Positions 1 through 7,281 of a DNA stretch of 21,452 bases are shown one piece after another. Both the position numbers and the translations under genes were made by a program. The notes under the pieces were generated by a model, which worked only from the letters and a program-made list of their open reading frames with translations, ran no database searches and was not told the origin of the DNA. This DNA is from Bacillota bacterium (GTDB lineage: Bacteria > Bacillota > Clostridia > Oscillospirales > Acutalibacteraceae): the NCBI GenBank assembly GCA_023418995.1, contig JAEZYP010000061.1, positions 1-21,452 on the forward strand. The letters are read 5' to 3'. The number at the start of each line of letters is the position of its first letter. Within the stretch, counting starts at the first letter, position 1.

Positions 1-2
1 AT

Positions 3-413
3 CCCGACTGCGTATTTCCCGAGGACGTATCCAAAATGCTCCGCCTCGGTATCAACACCGTTTACCACATGCTGAAGGGCAACCTGATCTCCTGTTATCT
101 TGTGACTAACAAATATCATGTGGCCAAACAGGACGTGATTGACTTTGTTCTCGCCAGCGGCTACACCGAATGCATCTCACCCACCGACCAGCGCAAGGAA
201 ATCCAAAAGTACTGCGCCAAGGAGCCGCGAACCGCTTCTGAGATCTCGAGTATACTGGGGGTATCCAACCAATACTGCCGAAAGGTGCTGCTGGCACCCA
301 TGTGCCGGGAGAAGATGTTGCAATCCTATGTTTCCTCAGGTAACGACCGTTTCAAGGGAGTAGTGCTATATCGGTGCAAAGAGCAACAGCCCGGACGAGG
401 CTCCAAAAAATGA
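3..413 (+). CDS. Excisionase-like HTH protein, 5' end outside window
   Basis: The frame is open from the first complete codon, so the true start lies left of the window. An internal ATG at 36 would cut into the first helix-turn-helix. The N-terminal part (PEDVSKMLRLGINTVYHML, then a strand and a V/I-rich helix) is a MerR/excisionase-type HTH and resembles the excisionase at 10935 (LLRIGINNTYRL). A second HTH-like stretch (RTASEISSILGVSNQYCRKVL) follows, then a basic tail. The stop overlaps the next gene's ATG (ATGA), so the two are translationally coupled. DNA binding is inferred from the fold. The target is unknown; a role in regulating the mobile element is likely. Confidence 0.6.
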   Translation, partial: PDCVFPEDVSKMLRLGINTVYHMLKGNLISCYLVTNKYHVAKQDVIDFVLASGYTECISPTDQRKEIQKYCAKEPRTASEISSILGVSNQYCRKVLLAPMCREKMLQSYVSSGNDRFKGVVLYRCKEQQPGRGSKK

Positions 414-988
414 GCAAGTATGCCGATTTGAAGGGTCGGTATCCTGAAGACCTGACTCTGGACGAAATGCGCACGATCTTGCACATCAGCAAGCGTAAAG
501 CCAGCTATATGCTGAAAAACGGCTACATCCCCTGCAAGGACAGCGGCAAGAAGACGCGCAATTTTCGGGTCAAGCTGAAGGATGTCATTTCTTATCTGGA
601 GGAGATGGAAGAGCATCCGGAAAAGTATATGCTTCCCAGCGGAGCCTTCTCTTCTGCCACTCCGCATCAGCACGGCAAAGGGGCACAAAGGCTGCCTGTA
701 GAAGAATTCCGCCTCTGGCTGGAGGATGAGTGGTTCGCCGCACCGGATGCCATGACTAAAAGAAAAATGGCGCAGCTGACAGGCTATTCCGACAGCGCCT
801 TTCAAGATTGGATCTCTACGGGAAAATTGAGGTGCGTTTTACTCTATAACCAATCTGTGACAGCTAAGGTATGGTTAATTGATTTTTACTGCCATGACGG
901 CTACCTCATTATACATAAATCGAAAAAGCACCAGAAACTGCTGAACCGTTTTTTTGGGGAATATCATGGCGAACCCGCGCGGCGTTGA
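410..988 (+). CDS. HTH DNA-binding protein of the mobile element
   Basis: A 192-residue protein starting at the ATG that overlaps the previous stop by four bases. An in-frame ATG at 374 lies inside the upstream gene and is less likely. Residues about 13-60 (LTLDEMRTILHISKRKASYMLKNG, then FRVKLKDVISYLEEME) form an excisionase-type HTH plus wing. A second possible HTH (TKRKMAQLTGYSDSAFQDWISTGKLRC) lies in the C-terminal half, so the architecture is two DNA-recognition units, as in the coupled upstream gene. An intrinsic terminator follows at 1004. I recognise no specific family; a regulatory role in the element is inferred. Confidence 0.6.
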   Translation: MSKYADLKGRYPEDLTLDEMRTILHISKRKASYMLKNGYIPCKDSGKKTRNFRVKLKDVISYLEEMEEHPEKYMLPSGAFSSATPHQHGKGAQRLPVEEFRLWLEDEWFAAPDAMTKRKMAQLTGYSDSAFQDWISTGKLRCVLLYNQSVTAKVWLIDFYCHDGYLIIHKSKKHQKLLNRFFGEYHGEPARR

Positions 989-1003
989 TATTTTGATGAA
1001 CTT

Positions 1004-1044
1004 AGGCTAAAATAGAAACCGGCTCTGTTTTAGCCTGAGTTTTT
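1004..1044 (+). terminator. Intrinsic terminator after the HTH pair
   Basis: AGGCTAAAA (1004-1012) pairs with TTTTAGCCT (1028-1036), extended inward by a short AGA/TCT pairing. A GAGTTTTTATT tract follows. It closes the two-gene HTH unit. Confidence 0.7.
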
Positions 1045-1066
1045 ATTCAGCCAGGAGGTTGACAAG

Positions 1067-1333
1067 ATGGAAAAATTCACTCCCTATGAGAAACTGTCCA
1101 AGAAAAAGCGACGGGAGCTTTCCATAGCACGGCGAGGAAGTTGGGGCTCGCTGAATCCCGTTACCCGCAAGCCGGAAAATCCAAAAGCCTACAATCGGAA
1201 AAAGGCACGGAAATGGAGTGATGAATCACCCATGACCGTGCCTTTTGACTTTGGTTATTTTCCTATACATCTCGTTGGAATAAAGGGGCAATACACTTAT
1301 CAATCGTACCATCGTGGAACTGCGAGATCATGA
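1067..1333 (+). CDS. Small basic hypothetical protein of the mobile element
   Basis: An 88-residue protein with a good ribosome site (AGGAGG about 10 bases before the ATG). The first 50 residues are very rich in Lys and Arg (KLSKKKRRELSIARRG, then SLNPVTRKPENPKAYNRKKARKW) and could bind nucleic acid. The C-terminal part is aromatic and neutral. Short proteins of this N-terminal type are, to my memory, common on clostridial conjugative elements, but I cannot assign a function. It stands alone between the terminator at 1004 and the convergent fic gene. Because the two halves differ in character, the C-terminal tail could be a replaced or shifted end. Confidence 0.55.
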   Translation: MEKFTPYEKLSKKKRRELSIARRGSWGSLNPVTRKPENPKAYNRKKARKWSDESPMTVPFDFGYFPIHLVGIKGQYTYQSYHRGTARS

Positions 1334-1414
1334 ACAAAGGCTTACTTATAAGACACAGAAAATTCGATCTGTGTGTGGAAAGTCGGTGTCGGTAAGAAAG
1401 TCTTTTGATCTGAA

Positions 1415-2593
1415 TTATTTATTTCGCATGGAGTATTTGACTTTATTTCCGTACTTCTGTGCCGACAAGAGGCCAAGCTTCTCAAACTTAAGTACAAAAC
1501 CACGTATTGTGGCATAGGCAGCATTGCCGAAGTCTCGTTCAAGCTGTTTGGTTGAAAATTCACCGATTCCATATGCAGACAGAACAAAGTTCCAAAGGTC
1601 CTTTTCCTTTTCGGTAATTTTACCTTTATCCAACGCGTTGCGGAAGGAGTCCAACGTATTGGTTTGAGGCAGCGCACTGCCGAGTTTATTGTATACATTT
1701 TCAATAAAGTAGACAAGAAACGGCGTCACATCCATCGCGCCGCTGATCTTTGCGTTTTCCTCAGCTAGCGAATAGGCATTGTAGTACCCTTTCCGGCTTC
1801 GCTCGATGTAACTTGAAAACGGGATGAACAGCGCAGATGAGTAACCCTGCCTCCTCAAGTACCATAGATGCATAAGTCTGGCCATACGGCCGTTGCCGTC
1901 AAAATACGGATGCAGATAAGCAACATAGAAATGGATTACCGCCGCCTTGAGCAAGTCGTTCATCGTACTTTCAGCATTGATGAAGGTGATGAATTTGCTC
2001 ATATATTCAGGAAGCTTTTCATAAGGCAGGCCGGTATGCTCCAGCTCCTGACCAACGATGTATACACTGTCGTGCCGATAGAACATGTCGGGCTTCAGTT
2101 TGTCATTTTCCGGCAGGTATTGGCCGATAGCCGTGTTATAAAGAGTGTGTATGGTTTCCTCAGTGATCTTGTTGTCGGGATCAGAGATAAACTCAAGGCC
2201 CTTTTTCATGCCATAGATACGGTTCTCACTTTCGTCGGCAGGCGCGTAGCCGCGCAGTATTCTTCTTACGCTATCCCGTGAGAAATCAATGCTTTCTATG
2301 GTAAGCGAAGATGCAATTTCGTCCTCCATTGCCTTCAGCCCAAAAGCTTCATTTGAGCTTTGAGGCGTGAGGAGGAGTTTCACCACCTTCATCCGTACCT
2401 GTGCCGCATTTTCCATATAGACAAGATCGTTCCCGGAAAAGTCATGGATGGGCATAGTTTTATAAACGCTGGATTTCAACAGCGATATGAGTTCCTTTAT
2501 GTCGACATCAGGGAATTTGTATTTGATTTTTTTCAAATCTGTTATGCTTTTATCCGAGAGTATTTTGGCATAAAGCTCCGCATCCATAGTCAT
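1415..2593 (-). CDS. Fic family protein (AMP-transferase type)
   Basis: A 392-residue protein with the Fic core HPYFDGNGRMAR at residues 228-239: His228 would be the catalytic base, Asp232 the metal ligand and Asn234 to Arg239 the phosphate-binding part. Fic enzymes usually transfer AMP from ATP to a hydroxyl of a target protein. An N-terminal SSLTIES (95-101) matches the intramolecular inhibitory helix, (S/T)xxxE(G/N), of class II Fic proteins. Its Glu100 would block productive ATP binding, although the last position is Ser rather than Gly or Asn. The C-terminus (about 330-390) looks like a winged helix, common in this class. The ATG is preceded by AGGAGGGG six bases away. No separate antitoxin gene adjoins it, consistent with built-in inhibition. 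The target is unknown. Confidence 0.9.
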   Translation of the reverse strand: MTMDAELYAKILSDKSITDLKKIKYKFPDVDIKELISLLKSSVYKTMPIHDFSGNDLVYMENAAQVRMKVVKLLLTPQSSNEAFGLKAMEDEIASSLTIESIDFSRDSVRRILRGYAPADESENRIYGMKKGLEFISDPDNKITEETIHTLYNTAIGQYLPENDKLKPDMFYRHDSVYIVGQELEHTGLPYEKLPEYMSKFITFINAESTMNDLLKAAVIHFYVAYLHPYFDGNGRMARLMHLWYLRRQGYSSALFIPFSSYIERSRKGYYNAYSLAEENAKISGAMDVTPFLVYFIENVYNKLGSALPQTNTLDSFRNALDKGKITEKEKDLWNFVLSAYGIGEFSTKQLERDFGNAAYATIRGFVLKFEKLGLLSAQKYGNKVKYSMRNK

Positions 2594-2636
2594 AGCCCCT
2601 CCTTGAATCGATAGTATATGGTATCATTATGTATCA

Positions 2637-2664
2637 GTATAACAGCAATTATACAAATGTACAA
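2637..2664 (-). promoter_or_regulatory. Possible promoter of the fic gene
   Basis: On the minus strand, TTGTAC (2659-2664) and TTATAC (2637-2642) are 16 bases apart and lie 44-71 bases upstream of the fic start. Between this -10 and the ribosome site there are two TGATAC half-sites that could be an operator. The sequence match is moderate. Confidence 0.35.
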
Positions 2665-2752
2665 GCATAAATAATAGGTGAAGATTATGCTAACCCTGTG
2701 CTGCGGTTAAACTTTTGTGTCTATAGCTTACCAACAGGTCAGTCGTTTATCG

Positions 2753-2781
2753 TTGACTTTGTTCGCACCATAGCCTATAAT
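2753..2781 (+). promoter_or_regulatory. Strong sigma-A promoter of the riboswitch-led cassette
   Basis: TTGACT (2753-2758) and a perfect TATAAT (2776-2781) are separated by 17 bases, close to the ideal sigma-A promoter. Transcription should start near 2788, about ten bases before the riboswitch-like aptamer. No other gene lies between it and the HTH gene at 2917. Confidence 0.75.
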
Positions 2782-2798
2782 GAAATTATATTTTGTTA

Positions 2799-2880
2799 AA
2801 TTGAAGGTAAAACTGTCGAAAGGAAGCGACGCAAAGCTACAGGGCCTCCCATAATTCCGTGATCTAGCCTTACGGTAAAT
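2799..2880 (+). ncRNA. c-di-GMP-I (GEMM-I)-like riboswitch, diverged
   Basis: The element contains the GEMM-I signature GACGCAAAGCTACAGGGCCT (2828-2847), preceded by a short P2 hairpin capped by a GAAA tetraloop (CTGTC-GAAA-GGAAG, 2813-2826). The 5' GGTAA (2806-2810) can pair with 3' TTAC (2870-2873), leaving one G unpaired at the place of the ligand-contacting G20. GCTA (2836-2839) pairs with TAGC (2865-2868) as the base of P3. The tetraloop receptor and the base after the conserved 3' UUAC differ from consensus, so ligand binding is not certain. GEMM-I RNAs bind cyclic di-GMP, and some variants bind cGAMP. The aptamer lies between a strong promoter and the HTH gene. Confidence 0.55.
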
Positions 2881-2898
2881 GTTGGGCTTTTATTTTAT
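2866..2898 (+). terminator. Possible riboswitch expression-platform terminator
   Basis: AGCC (2866-2869), which belongs to the 3' side of the aptamer, can instead pair with GGCT (2885-2888), followed by TTTTATTTTAT. Folding the terminator would disrupt the aptamer, implying that ligand switches expression on. The stem is only four to five pairs, so this is tentative. Control at the GGAG ribosome site (2904-2907) by the CCTCCC in the P3 loop is an alternative. Confidence 0.3.
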
Positions 2899-2916
2899 CC
2901 ATTGGAGTGTGTAGTG

Positions 2917-3105
2917 ATGGAATACATTTCGATTTCTCAGGCTTCAAAAAAGTGGGGCATCTCTCCCCGCCGAATTCAAGTCCTCTGCTCCCAGGACCGA
3001 ATCCCCGGCGCTGCCCGTATGGGCTATGTCTGGGCAATCCCAAAAGATGCCGAGAAACCGGTTGATGCACGGGTCAAGAGTGGAAAATATATAAAGAATT
3101 CATGA
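2917..3105 (+). CDS. Small HTH DNA-binding protein leading the MORC/Z1 cassette
   Basis: A 62-residue protein beginning MEYISISQASKKWGISPRRI. It has an excisionase/MerR-like HTH (residues 5-32) and a short wing (MGYVWAIPKDAEKP) that in this family contacts DNA. The ATG at 2917 is preferred over a TTG at 2902 because GGAG sits nine bases upstream of it. It is the first gene after the strong promoter and riboswitch-like leader, 96 bp ahead of the GHKL ATPase, with no convincing terminator between. Tiny HTH proteins of this kind are common at the front of restriction and defence islands. A regulatory role for the following genes is inferred. Confidence 0.75.
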   Translation: MEYISISQASKKWGISPRRIQVLCSQDRIPGAARMGYVWAIPKDAEKPVDARVKSGKYIKNS

Positions 3106-3201
3106 CCCATTTTATTGGACAGCAAACATGCTATATTGTCAGATAAAAATAAGATCCATTGCCTATAGAGGAATTTTGATTCGAATGGGAGGAATCGCAC
3201 G

Positions 3202-4674
3202 ATGCAGGAAACAGTTCTTCTGCCATTTGCACCGATTCTTGTTGAATCCACAAGATCCATTGGTTACTCTTTTGAAGCTGCGCTTGCAGACATCATAGAT
3301 AACAGTATTGGAAAAAACGCATCTGAGGTTCATGTCAATTATTCGTCACGTGAGCCGCAGTATGTTGTGGTTATGGATAATGCCTGCGGAATGGATGCTG
3401 ATGAACTGGAAACAGCCATGCGCTATGGAAGCAAAAGCTCTCTTGACGTCCGTGACAAAGATGATCTGGGACGTTTTGGTCTGGGCCTAAAGACTGCATC
3501 CATGTCGCAATGCCGTAAACTTACTGTTATTACCAAAAAAAAATCAAAGATGCACGCGGCATGTTGGGATCTCGATACTATCAAAAGTCGTGGTGACTGG
3601 ATACTCATAAAGTATGGTGAAGCGGAAATCGAGGATTTGCCCTATGCAGGTATTCTCAGTCAACAGAAAAGTGGCACAGTTGTGATCTGGCAGGAATTTG
3701 ATCGCATTCTGAATGGAGCGGCAAATCCACAAAAGGTATTTGATGAAAAAATTGAGCAAGCTCGCAGCCATGTTTCGTTGGTGTTTCATCGATTCATGGA
3801 TAAAGAAAATCTACGCAATCGAGTTAAGATATATTTTAATAACTCGTTATTAGAGCCGATTGATCCTTTCCTGACTGGCAATCCGGCAACACAGCCTCTC
3901 ACAGAGCAGGCCATCCGCATTAACGGCAGCACAATCCTTGTAAAGCCATACATATTGCCGTATTCAAGCAAAGTGTCCGGAAAGGACAAAAAGAAACTCG
4001 GAGATTTGTGCGACCTAAGACAGAATCAGGGCTTTTATATTTATCGAAACAGGCGCCTTATAATCTGGGGGACATGGTTTCGTCTAATCAAGCAGCAGGA
4101 GCTCAACAAACTGGCCAGAATCCGTGTGGATATTCCAAATACACTAGATCCCATCTGGGAAATTGATATAAAAAAATCAACAGCTTCACTGCCGGATATG
4201 ATTAAGAAAAACCTTGTGGCGGTTGTACTCAACTCTATTGGCCGGAGTGAACGTGTTTATAAATACCGCGGCCGCATGGCCAATCAGGACAGCCTCCAGC
4301 ATGTCTGGAACACCGTTGACAACCGCGGAAAGTTTCAATATCTAATTAACAGAGACCTTCCAATATTTAAGCTGTTGGAAGAATCACTGGATGAAAAAGC
4401 TGTTGGCTATCTAGATTCCTTTGTTAAAATGCTGGAGGATTCCTTTCCTTATGGAGATGTGTATTATCACTTGGCAAAGGATGACTGCAGCATAGAAACA
4501 ACCGGACTTGAGTTTGAAGAGGTATATAAAGTTGCCGAAGATATGATCGCAAATTTGAAGGCCGTTGGAATTAACACTAAGGCTTTTCTTGAGAACATGG
4601 ACAATATCGACTTCTTTGTAAAATATCCCGATGTTGTGAAAAAGATCAGGGAGGACTATTTGAATGACCAGTAA
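3202..4674 (+). CDS. MORC/MutL-type GHKL ATPase
   Basis: A 490-residue protein with a GHKL (Hsp90/MutL/histidine-kinase) ATP-binding fold near the N-terminus. The N box is EAALADIIDNSI (25-36), with the likely general base Glu25 and the Mg-binding Asn34. The G1 box is DNACGMD (59-65), and the lid is GRFGLGLKTASMS (90-102). The remaining part is a long second domain of the S5/transducer type plus a helical C-terminus. Such ATPases are thought to clamp on DNA. They are known next to Z1-type helicase-like NTPases in the restriction-like islands of Iyer, Abhiman and Aravind (2008), where MORC ATPases were traced. GGGAGG lies nine bases before the ATG. It overlaps the next gene by 11 bases. The protein itself looks complete. 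Confidence 0.85.
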   Translation: MQETVLLPFAPILVESTRSIGYSFEAALADIIDNSIGKNASEVHVNYSSREPQYVVVMDNACGMDADELETAMRYGSKSSLDVRDKDDLGRFGLGLKTASMSQCRKLTVITKKKSKMHAACWDLDTIKSRGDWILIKYGEAEIEDLPYAGILSQQKSGTVVIWQEFDRILNGAANPQKVFDEKIEQARSHVSLVFHRFMDKENLRNRVKIYFNNSLLEPIDPFLTGNPATQPLTEQAIRINGSTILVKPYILPYSSKVSGKDKKKLGDLCDLRQNQGFYIYRNRRLIIWGTWFRLIKQQELNKLARIRVDIPNTLDPIWEIDIKKSTASLPDMIKKNLVAVVLNSIGRSERVYKYRGRMANQDSLQHVWNTVDNRGKFQYLINRDLPIFKLLEESLDEKAVGYLDSFVKMLEDSFPYGDVYYHLAKDDCSIETTGLEFEEVYKVAEDMIANLKAVGINTKAFLENMDNIDFFVKYPDVVKKIREDYLNDQ

Positions 4675-5929
4675 TCAAAACAAGATTATTTCAGCAGTAA
4701 TGCTCCAAATAAATCCGGGTACCATTGTCGATGAATCTATAATTGCGCAGCTTGTTTCCGGCATTTCCAGACTGCTTCCGATAACAGACCCTGGAGCCTC
4801 CCATCTCACTGAAGAGGAAGAAGCCGAGGTGATTGCAGAACTGCAGTCACGGCTTTCTGTTCGTATGGACCGCGGTGCCTGTGTCAAAGAGAAAAATCAT
4901 ATGCCATGGTACTATGCCGCAAAAGGTCGAATAAAGTCCAAATTCTGGGATCGTTACAGGACCTATCTGTTTAAAGATGCTGGCTTCAACTCAGACGTGG
5001 TTAATGCACTGGATGCCTCGACAGATGAGATGATGGATTTGCTCAGCAACCCAAAGGCCGGATTTGATTTTCAGCGGAGAGGTCTGGTAATTGGTGATGT
5101 GCAATCCGGCAAAACATCAAACTATATTGCACTCATGAACAAAGCTGCCGATGCAGGATATCACATTGTGATTCTCCTTTCCGGTACCATCGAAAAACTA
5201 AGACGCCAGACGCAGGGACGAATCGACGAAGGCTTCGTCGGTCTGGACAGTACTGCATTCAACCGTGATAAAAGCAGTGTTCTGGTTGGCGTGGGGAACA
5301 TCGATCAGAGTGTTTCTGGATGGGCAGTAACCTCGACCACCAGTGACTTCAACACATCGACTGCGTCAAAGCTTAGTGGTAAGCTTTCCAACGTCACTTC
5401 ACCGGTTGTGTTTGTGCTTAAAAAAAATAAAAGTGTTTTGGAGAAACTTGAGAATTGGCTTCGCCTTTTTAACGCAAATCAGAACACAGGGAAAATTGAT
5501 ATTCCCATGCTGCTTATCGATGATGAGGCCGACAATGCCTCTGTAAACACCAAGGGTGAAGACGACCCAACAGCAATCAACAAAAATATTCGAAAAATTC
5601 TCAGGCTCTTTTCTAAGGCAAGCTATGTAGGATTTACGGCCACTCCCTACGCAAATATTTTTATTGATCCGGATTCTTCACAGGAAATGTTGGATGATGA
5701 TCTGTTTCCGAGGGATTTTATTTATGCTCTTGAAGCGCCGACAAACTACATCGGCGCAGCAAGCATTTTCGCCGAGCACGGAAAATATAACTGCATGCTA
5801 AATGACAACAGTGACTGTGAACAGTACGTTCCTCTTAAACATAAAAAGGATCTCCTTCGCGGCAAGTGCTTTGATTGTTTTTTCCGCTGCATGTCCGGCT
5901 TTGGCCACCAGTGCACCCCAGTCTACTGA
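4664..5929 (+). CDS. Z1-type P-loop NTPase, truncated by deletion
   Basis: The 421-residue product has Walker A GDVQSGKT (144-151), a DEAD-like Walker B LLIDDEAD (283-290) and a motif III-like GFTATPYANIF (323-333), the helicase-like front half typical of Z1 proteins. Full proteins of this family are about 800-900 residues, with the Z1 domain after the NTPase part. Here similarity to that pattern stops near LKHKKD (391-396, base about 5850). The last 25 residues are Cys/Phe-rich read-through of the secreted-protein gene in another frame. The start overlaps the ATPase gene and has AGGGAGG nine bases upstream, so the pair was one operon. The product probably lacks function, unless a shortened ATPase retains one. 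Confidence 0.8.
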   Translation: MTSNQNKIISAVMLQINPGTIVDESIIAQLVSGISRLLPITDPGASHLTEEEEAEVIAELQSRLSVRMDRGACVKEKNHMPWYYAAKGRIKSKFWDRYRTYLFKDAGFNSDVVNALDASTDEMMDLLSNPKAGFDFQRRGLVIGDVQSGKTSNYIALMNKAADAGYHIVILLSGTIEKLRRQTQGRIDEGFVGLDSTAFNRDKSSVLVGVGNIDQSVSGWAVTSTTSDFNTSTASKLSGKLSNVTSPVVFVLKKNKSVLEKLENWLRLFNANQNTGKIDIPMLLIDDEADNASVNTKGEDDPTAINKNIRKILRLFSKASYVGFTATPYANIFIDPDSSQEMLDDDLFPRDFIYALEAPTNYIGAASIFAEHGKYNCMLNDNSDCEQYVPLKHKKDLLRGKCFDCFFRCMSGFGHQCTPVY

Positions 5930-6260
5930 GAGACCATCGCCCATACACGTTGATTATGTTTATATCAACAGGGCCAGCAGCACTTTGAGTATTTCCAATG
6001 GGACAGCCCATATCTTCGGGTATGTGCAAAGGACGACTTCCGGAAAGAAAATTTATGTGGAATCCACTCTGGAACGCTACTCCGGGGGTTCTTGGGATGA
6101 AGTAGCGAGTTGGTCCGCATCTTCGAATTCCAATTCGGCATCGGTTTCTAAGACTTATAGGGTTTCCGGCGGGACTTACCGCGTCGCAACTTATTACTCT
6201 GTGAGCGGCACGAGCGGGTCGGAGTCAGATACTCTTTATAGCAAAACTGTTTCATACTGA
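5802..6260 (+). CDS. Secreted small protein (DUF6147-like?), start lost at deletion junction
   Basis: From base 5841 the frame reads IKRISFAASALIVFSAACPALA, a typical signal peptide whose expected ATG is ATA, followed by a mature domain of about 115 residues rich in Ser, Thr and Tyr (LSISNGTAHIFGYVQ, YSGGSWDEVASWS, VSGGTYRVATYY). This looks like a small beta-sandwich exported protein of the DUF6147 type; the family name is from memory. The first in-frame ATG is at 5802, inside the Z1 gene and without a ribosome site, and would add 13 residues of Z1-derived sequence. I read this as a gene that lost its own start and promoter in the deletion. Translation from 5802 cannot be excluded. Confidence 0.55.
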   Translation: MTTVTVNSTFLLNIKRISFAASALIVFSAACPALATSAPQSTERPSPIHVDYVYINRASSTLSISNGTAHIFGYVQRTTSGKKIYVESTLERYSGGSWDEVASWSASSNSNSASVSKTYRVSGGTYRVATYYSVSGTSGSESDTLYSKTVSY

Positions 6261-6458
6261 AATCCATTTTTCGGCTTAGAGAAAAGTTCCCCAGCACTTT
6301 CAAAGTGCACATTAGAATCTAAACGGTAGTCATGTGAACAGCGAAATAAAATTTCGAAAGAGGTGGATCCAATGGGCTTTTAGAGGGGTGAAAGATTCCC
6401 CTTCGGATGAAAGCGTAGGTGTCAATCACAACAAATGAAAATCAAGGGGGTTTTTAAA

Positions 6459-7259
6459 ATGCTGAGAAGTTTCAAAAAACTCGTCAGTTTGGTTTTAGTT
6501 CTTGCACTTTCTTTGGCCGTCTCACTTCCGGCTTTTGCGGCCGAACCCAATGATTCACAAACTAAGGATTCCGGTTCGTATATGATAAAAGATTCCGGAG
6601 TTGAGCAGCCTATAATTGATTCCAAGGCTCGATCATCCTATAATGAGCGGTATATGGCGATAACCTCGTTAGGGACTTCTGATACAGCAATATTTAAGTA
6701 TGTGCAGAATATAGTTACCCAAATGGGATATTCGGCACAATCTTTTCCGCTAAAACGTGCTATTGATATTTACAATAATTTACCATATAATCATTTTACA
6801 ATTATACACGGCCATGGCAACGTAGGTATGATACACTGTGACCATACTCAGAGTGGAGCATGGTCAGGTTTATATGCTTACCCTACCACTCTATCAAACA
6901 GTAACGATGCCTCTCTCGCAAATTATAGAAATAACACGCTAAGCAGGCATAAGCTGATCGTTTTTATAACATGCAACAGCGCACAGCCTTATAATGGCTA
7001 TAGCATGGCCGAACAATGTGTGGATAAAGGAGCGGGCTGCAGTATTGGATTTTATAATGAGGTGTCCATGGGGGGAGAGTGGTTAAAGGAATTTGTTGGG
7101 CAATTGCATAATAGATATACTGTAGCTAATTCAATTGATATTGCCAACGATCTCTTTAACAAAAAATACCCGTCCATGCAAAACAATGAAACTTCCCCAA
7201 CCTATGATGGCAATCTTTGTCCATTTGGTGATACCAGTACGATTGTTCGTGTTAACTGA
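6459..7259 (+). CDS. Secreted protein with possible caspase-like His/Cys pair
   Basis: A 266-residue protein. The ATG at 6459 is chosen over 6435 because AAGGGGG sits eight bases before it and the N-terminus is then a clean signal peptide (KK, a Leu/Val core, cut after LPAFAA at about residue 28). The mature part has hydrophobic strands ending in conserved-looking sites: FTIIHGHGNVG (113-123) and KLIVFITCNSAQ (165-176). A strand-His-Gly and strand-Cys pair in this order is the hallmark of clan CD peptidases (caspase, gingipain, CHAT). His117 or His119 with Cys172 would be the dyad. No database match can be made here, and other folds are possible. It is followed 22 bases later by another secreted protein. 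Confidence 0.7.
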   Translation: MLRSFKKLVSLVLVLALSLAVSLPAFAAEPNDSQTKDSGSYMIKDSGVEQPIIDSKARSSYNERYMAITSLGTSDTAIFKYVQNIVTQMGYSAQSFPLKRAIDIYNNLPYNHFTIIHGHGNVGMIHCDHTQSGAWSGLYAYPTTLSNSNDASLANYRNNTLSRHKLIVFITCNSAQPYNGYSMAEQCVDKGAGCSIGFYNEVSMGGEWLKEFVGQLHNRYTVANSIDIANDLFNKKYPSMQNNETSPTYDGNLCPFGDTSTIVRVN

Positions 7260-7281
7260 TTTTTTGAAAGGATGACAGATT

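Noticed and set aside
6261..6458. Riboswitch in the leader of the possible caspase-like gene
   Set aside because: A small GGGG/CCCC hairpin and a three-codon ATGGGCTTTTAG ORF are present, but nothing matches a known aptamer. The gap appears otherwise empty.
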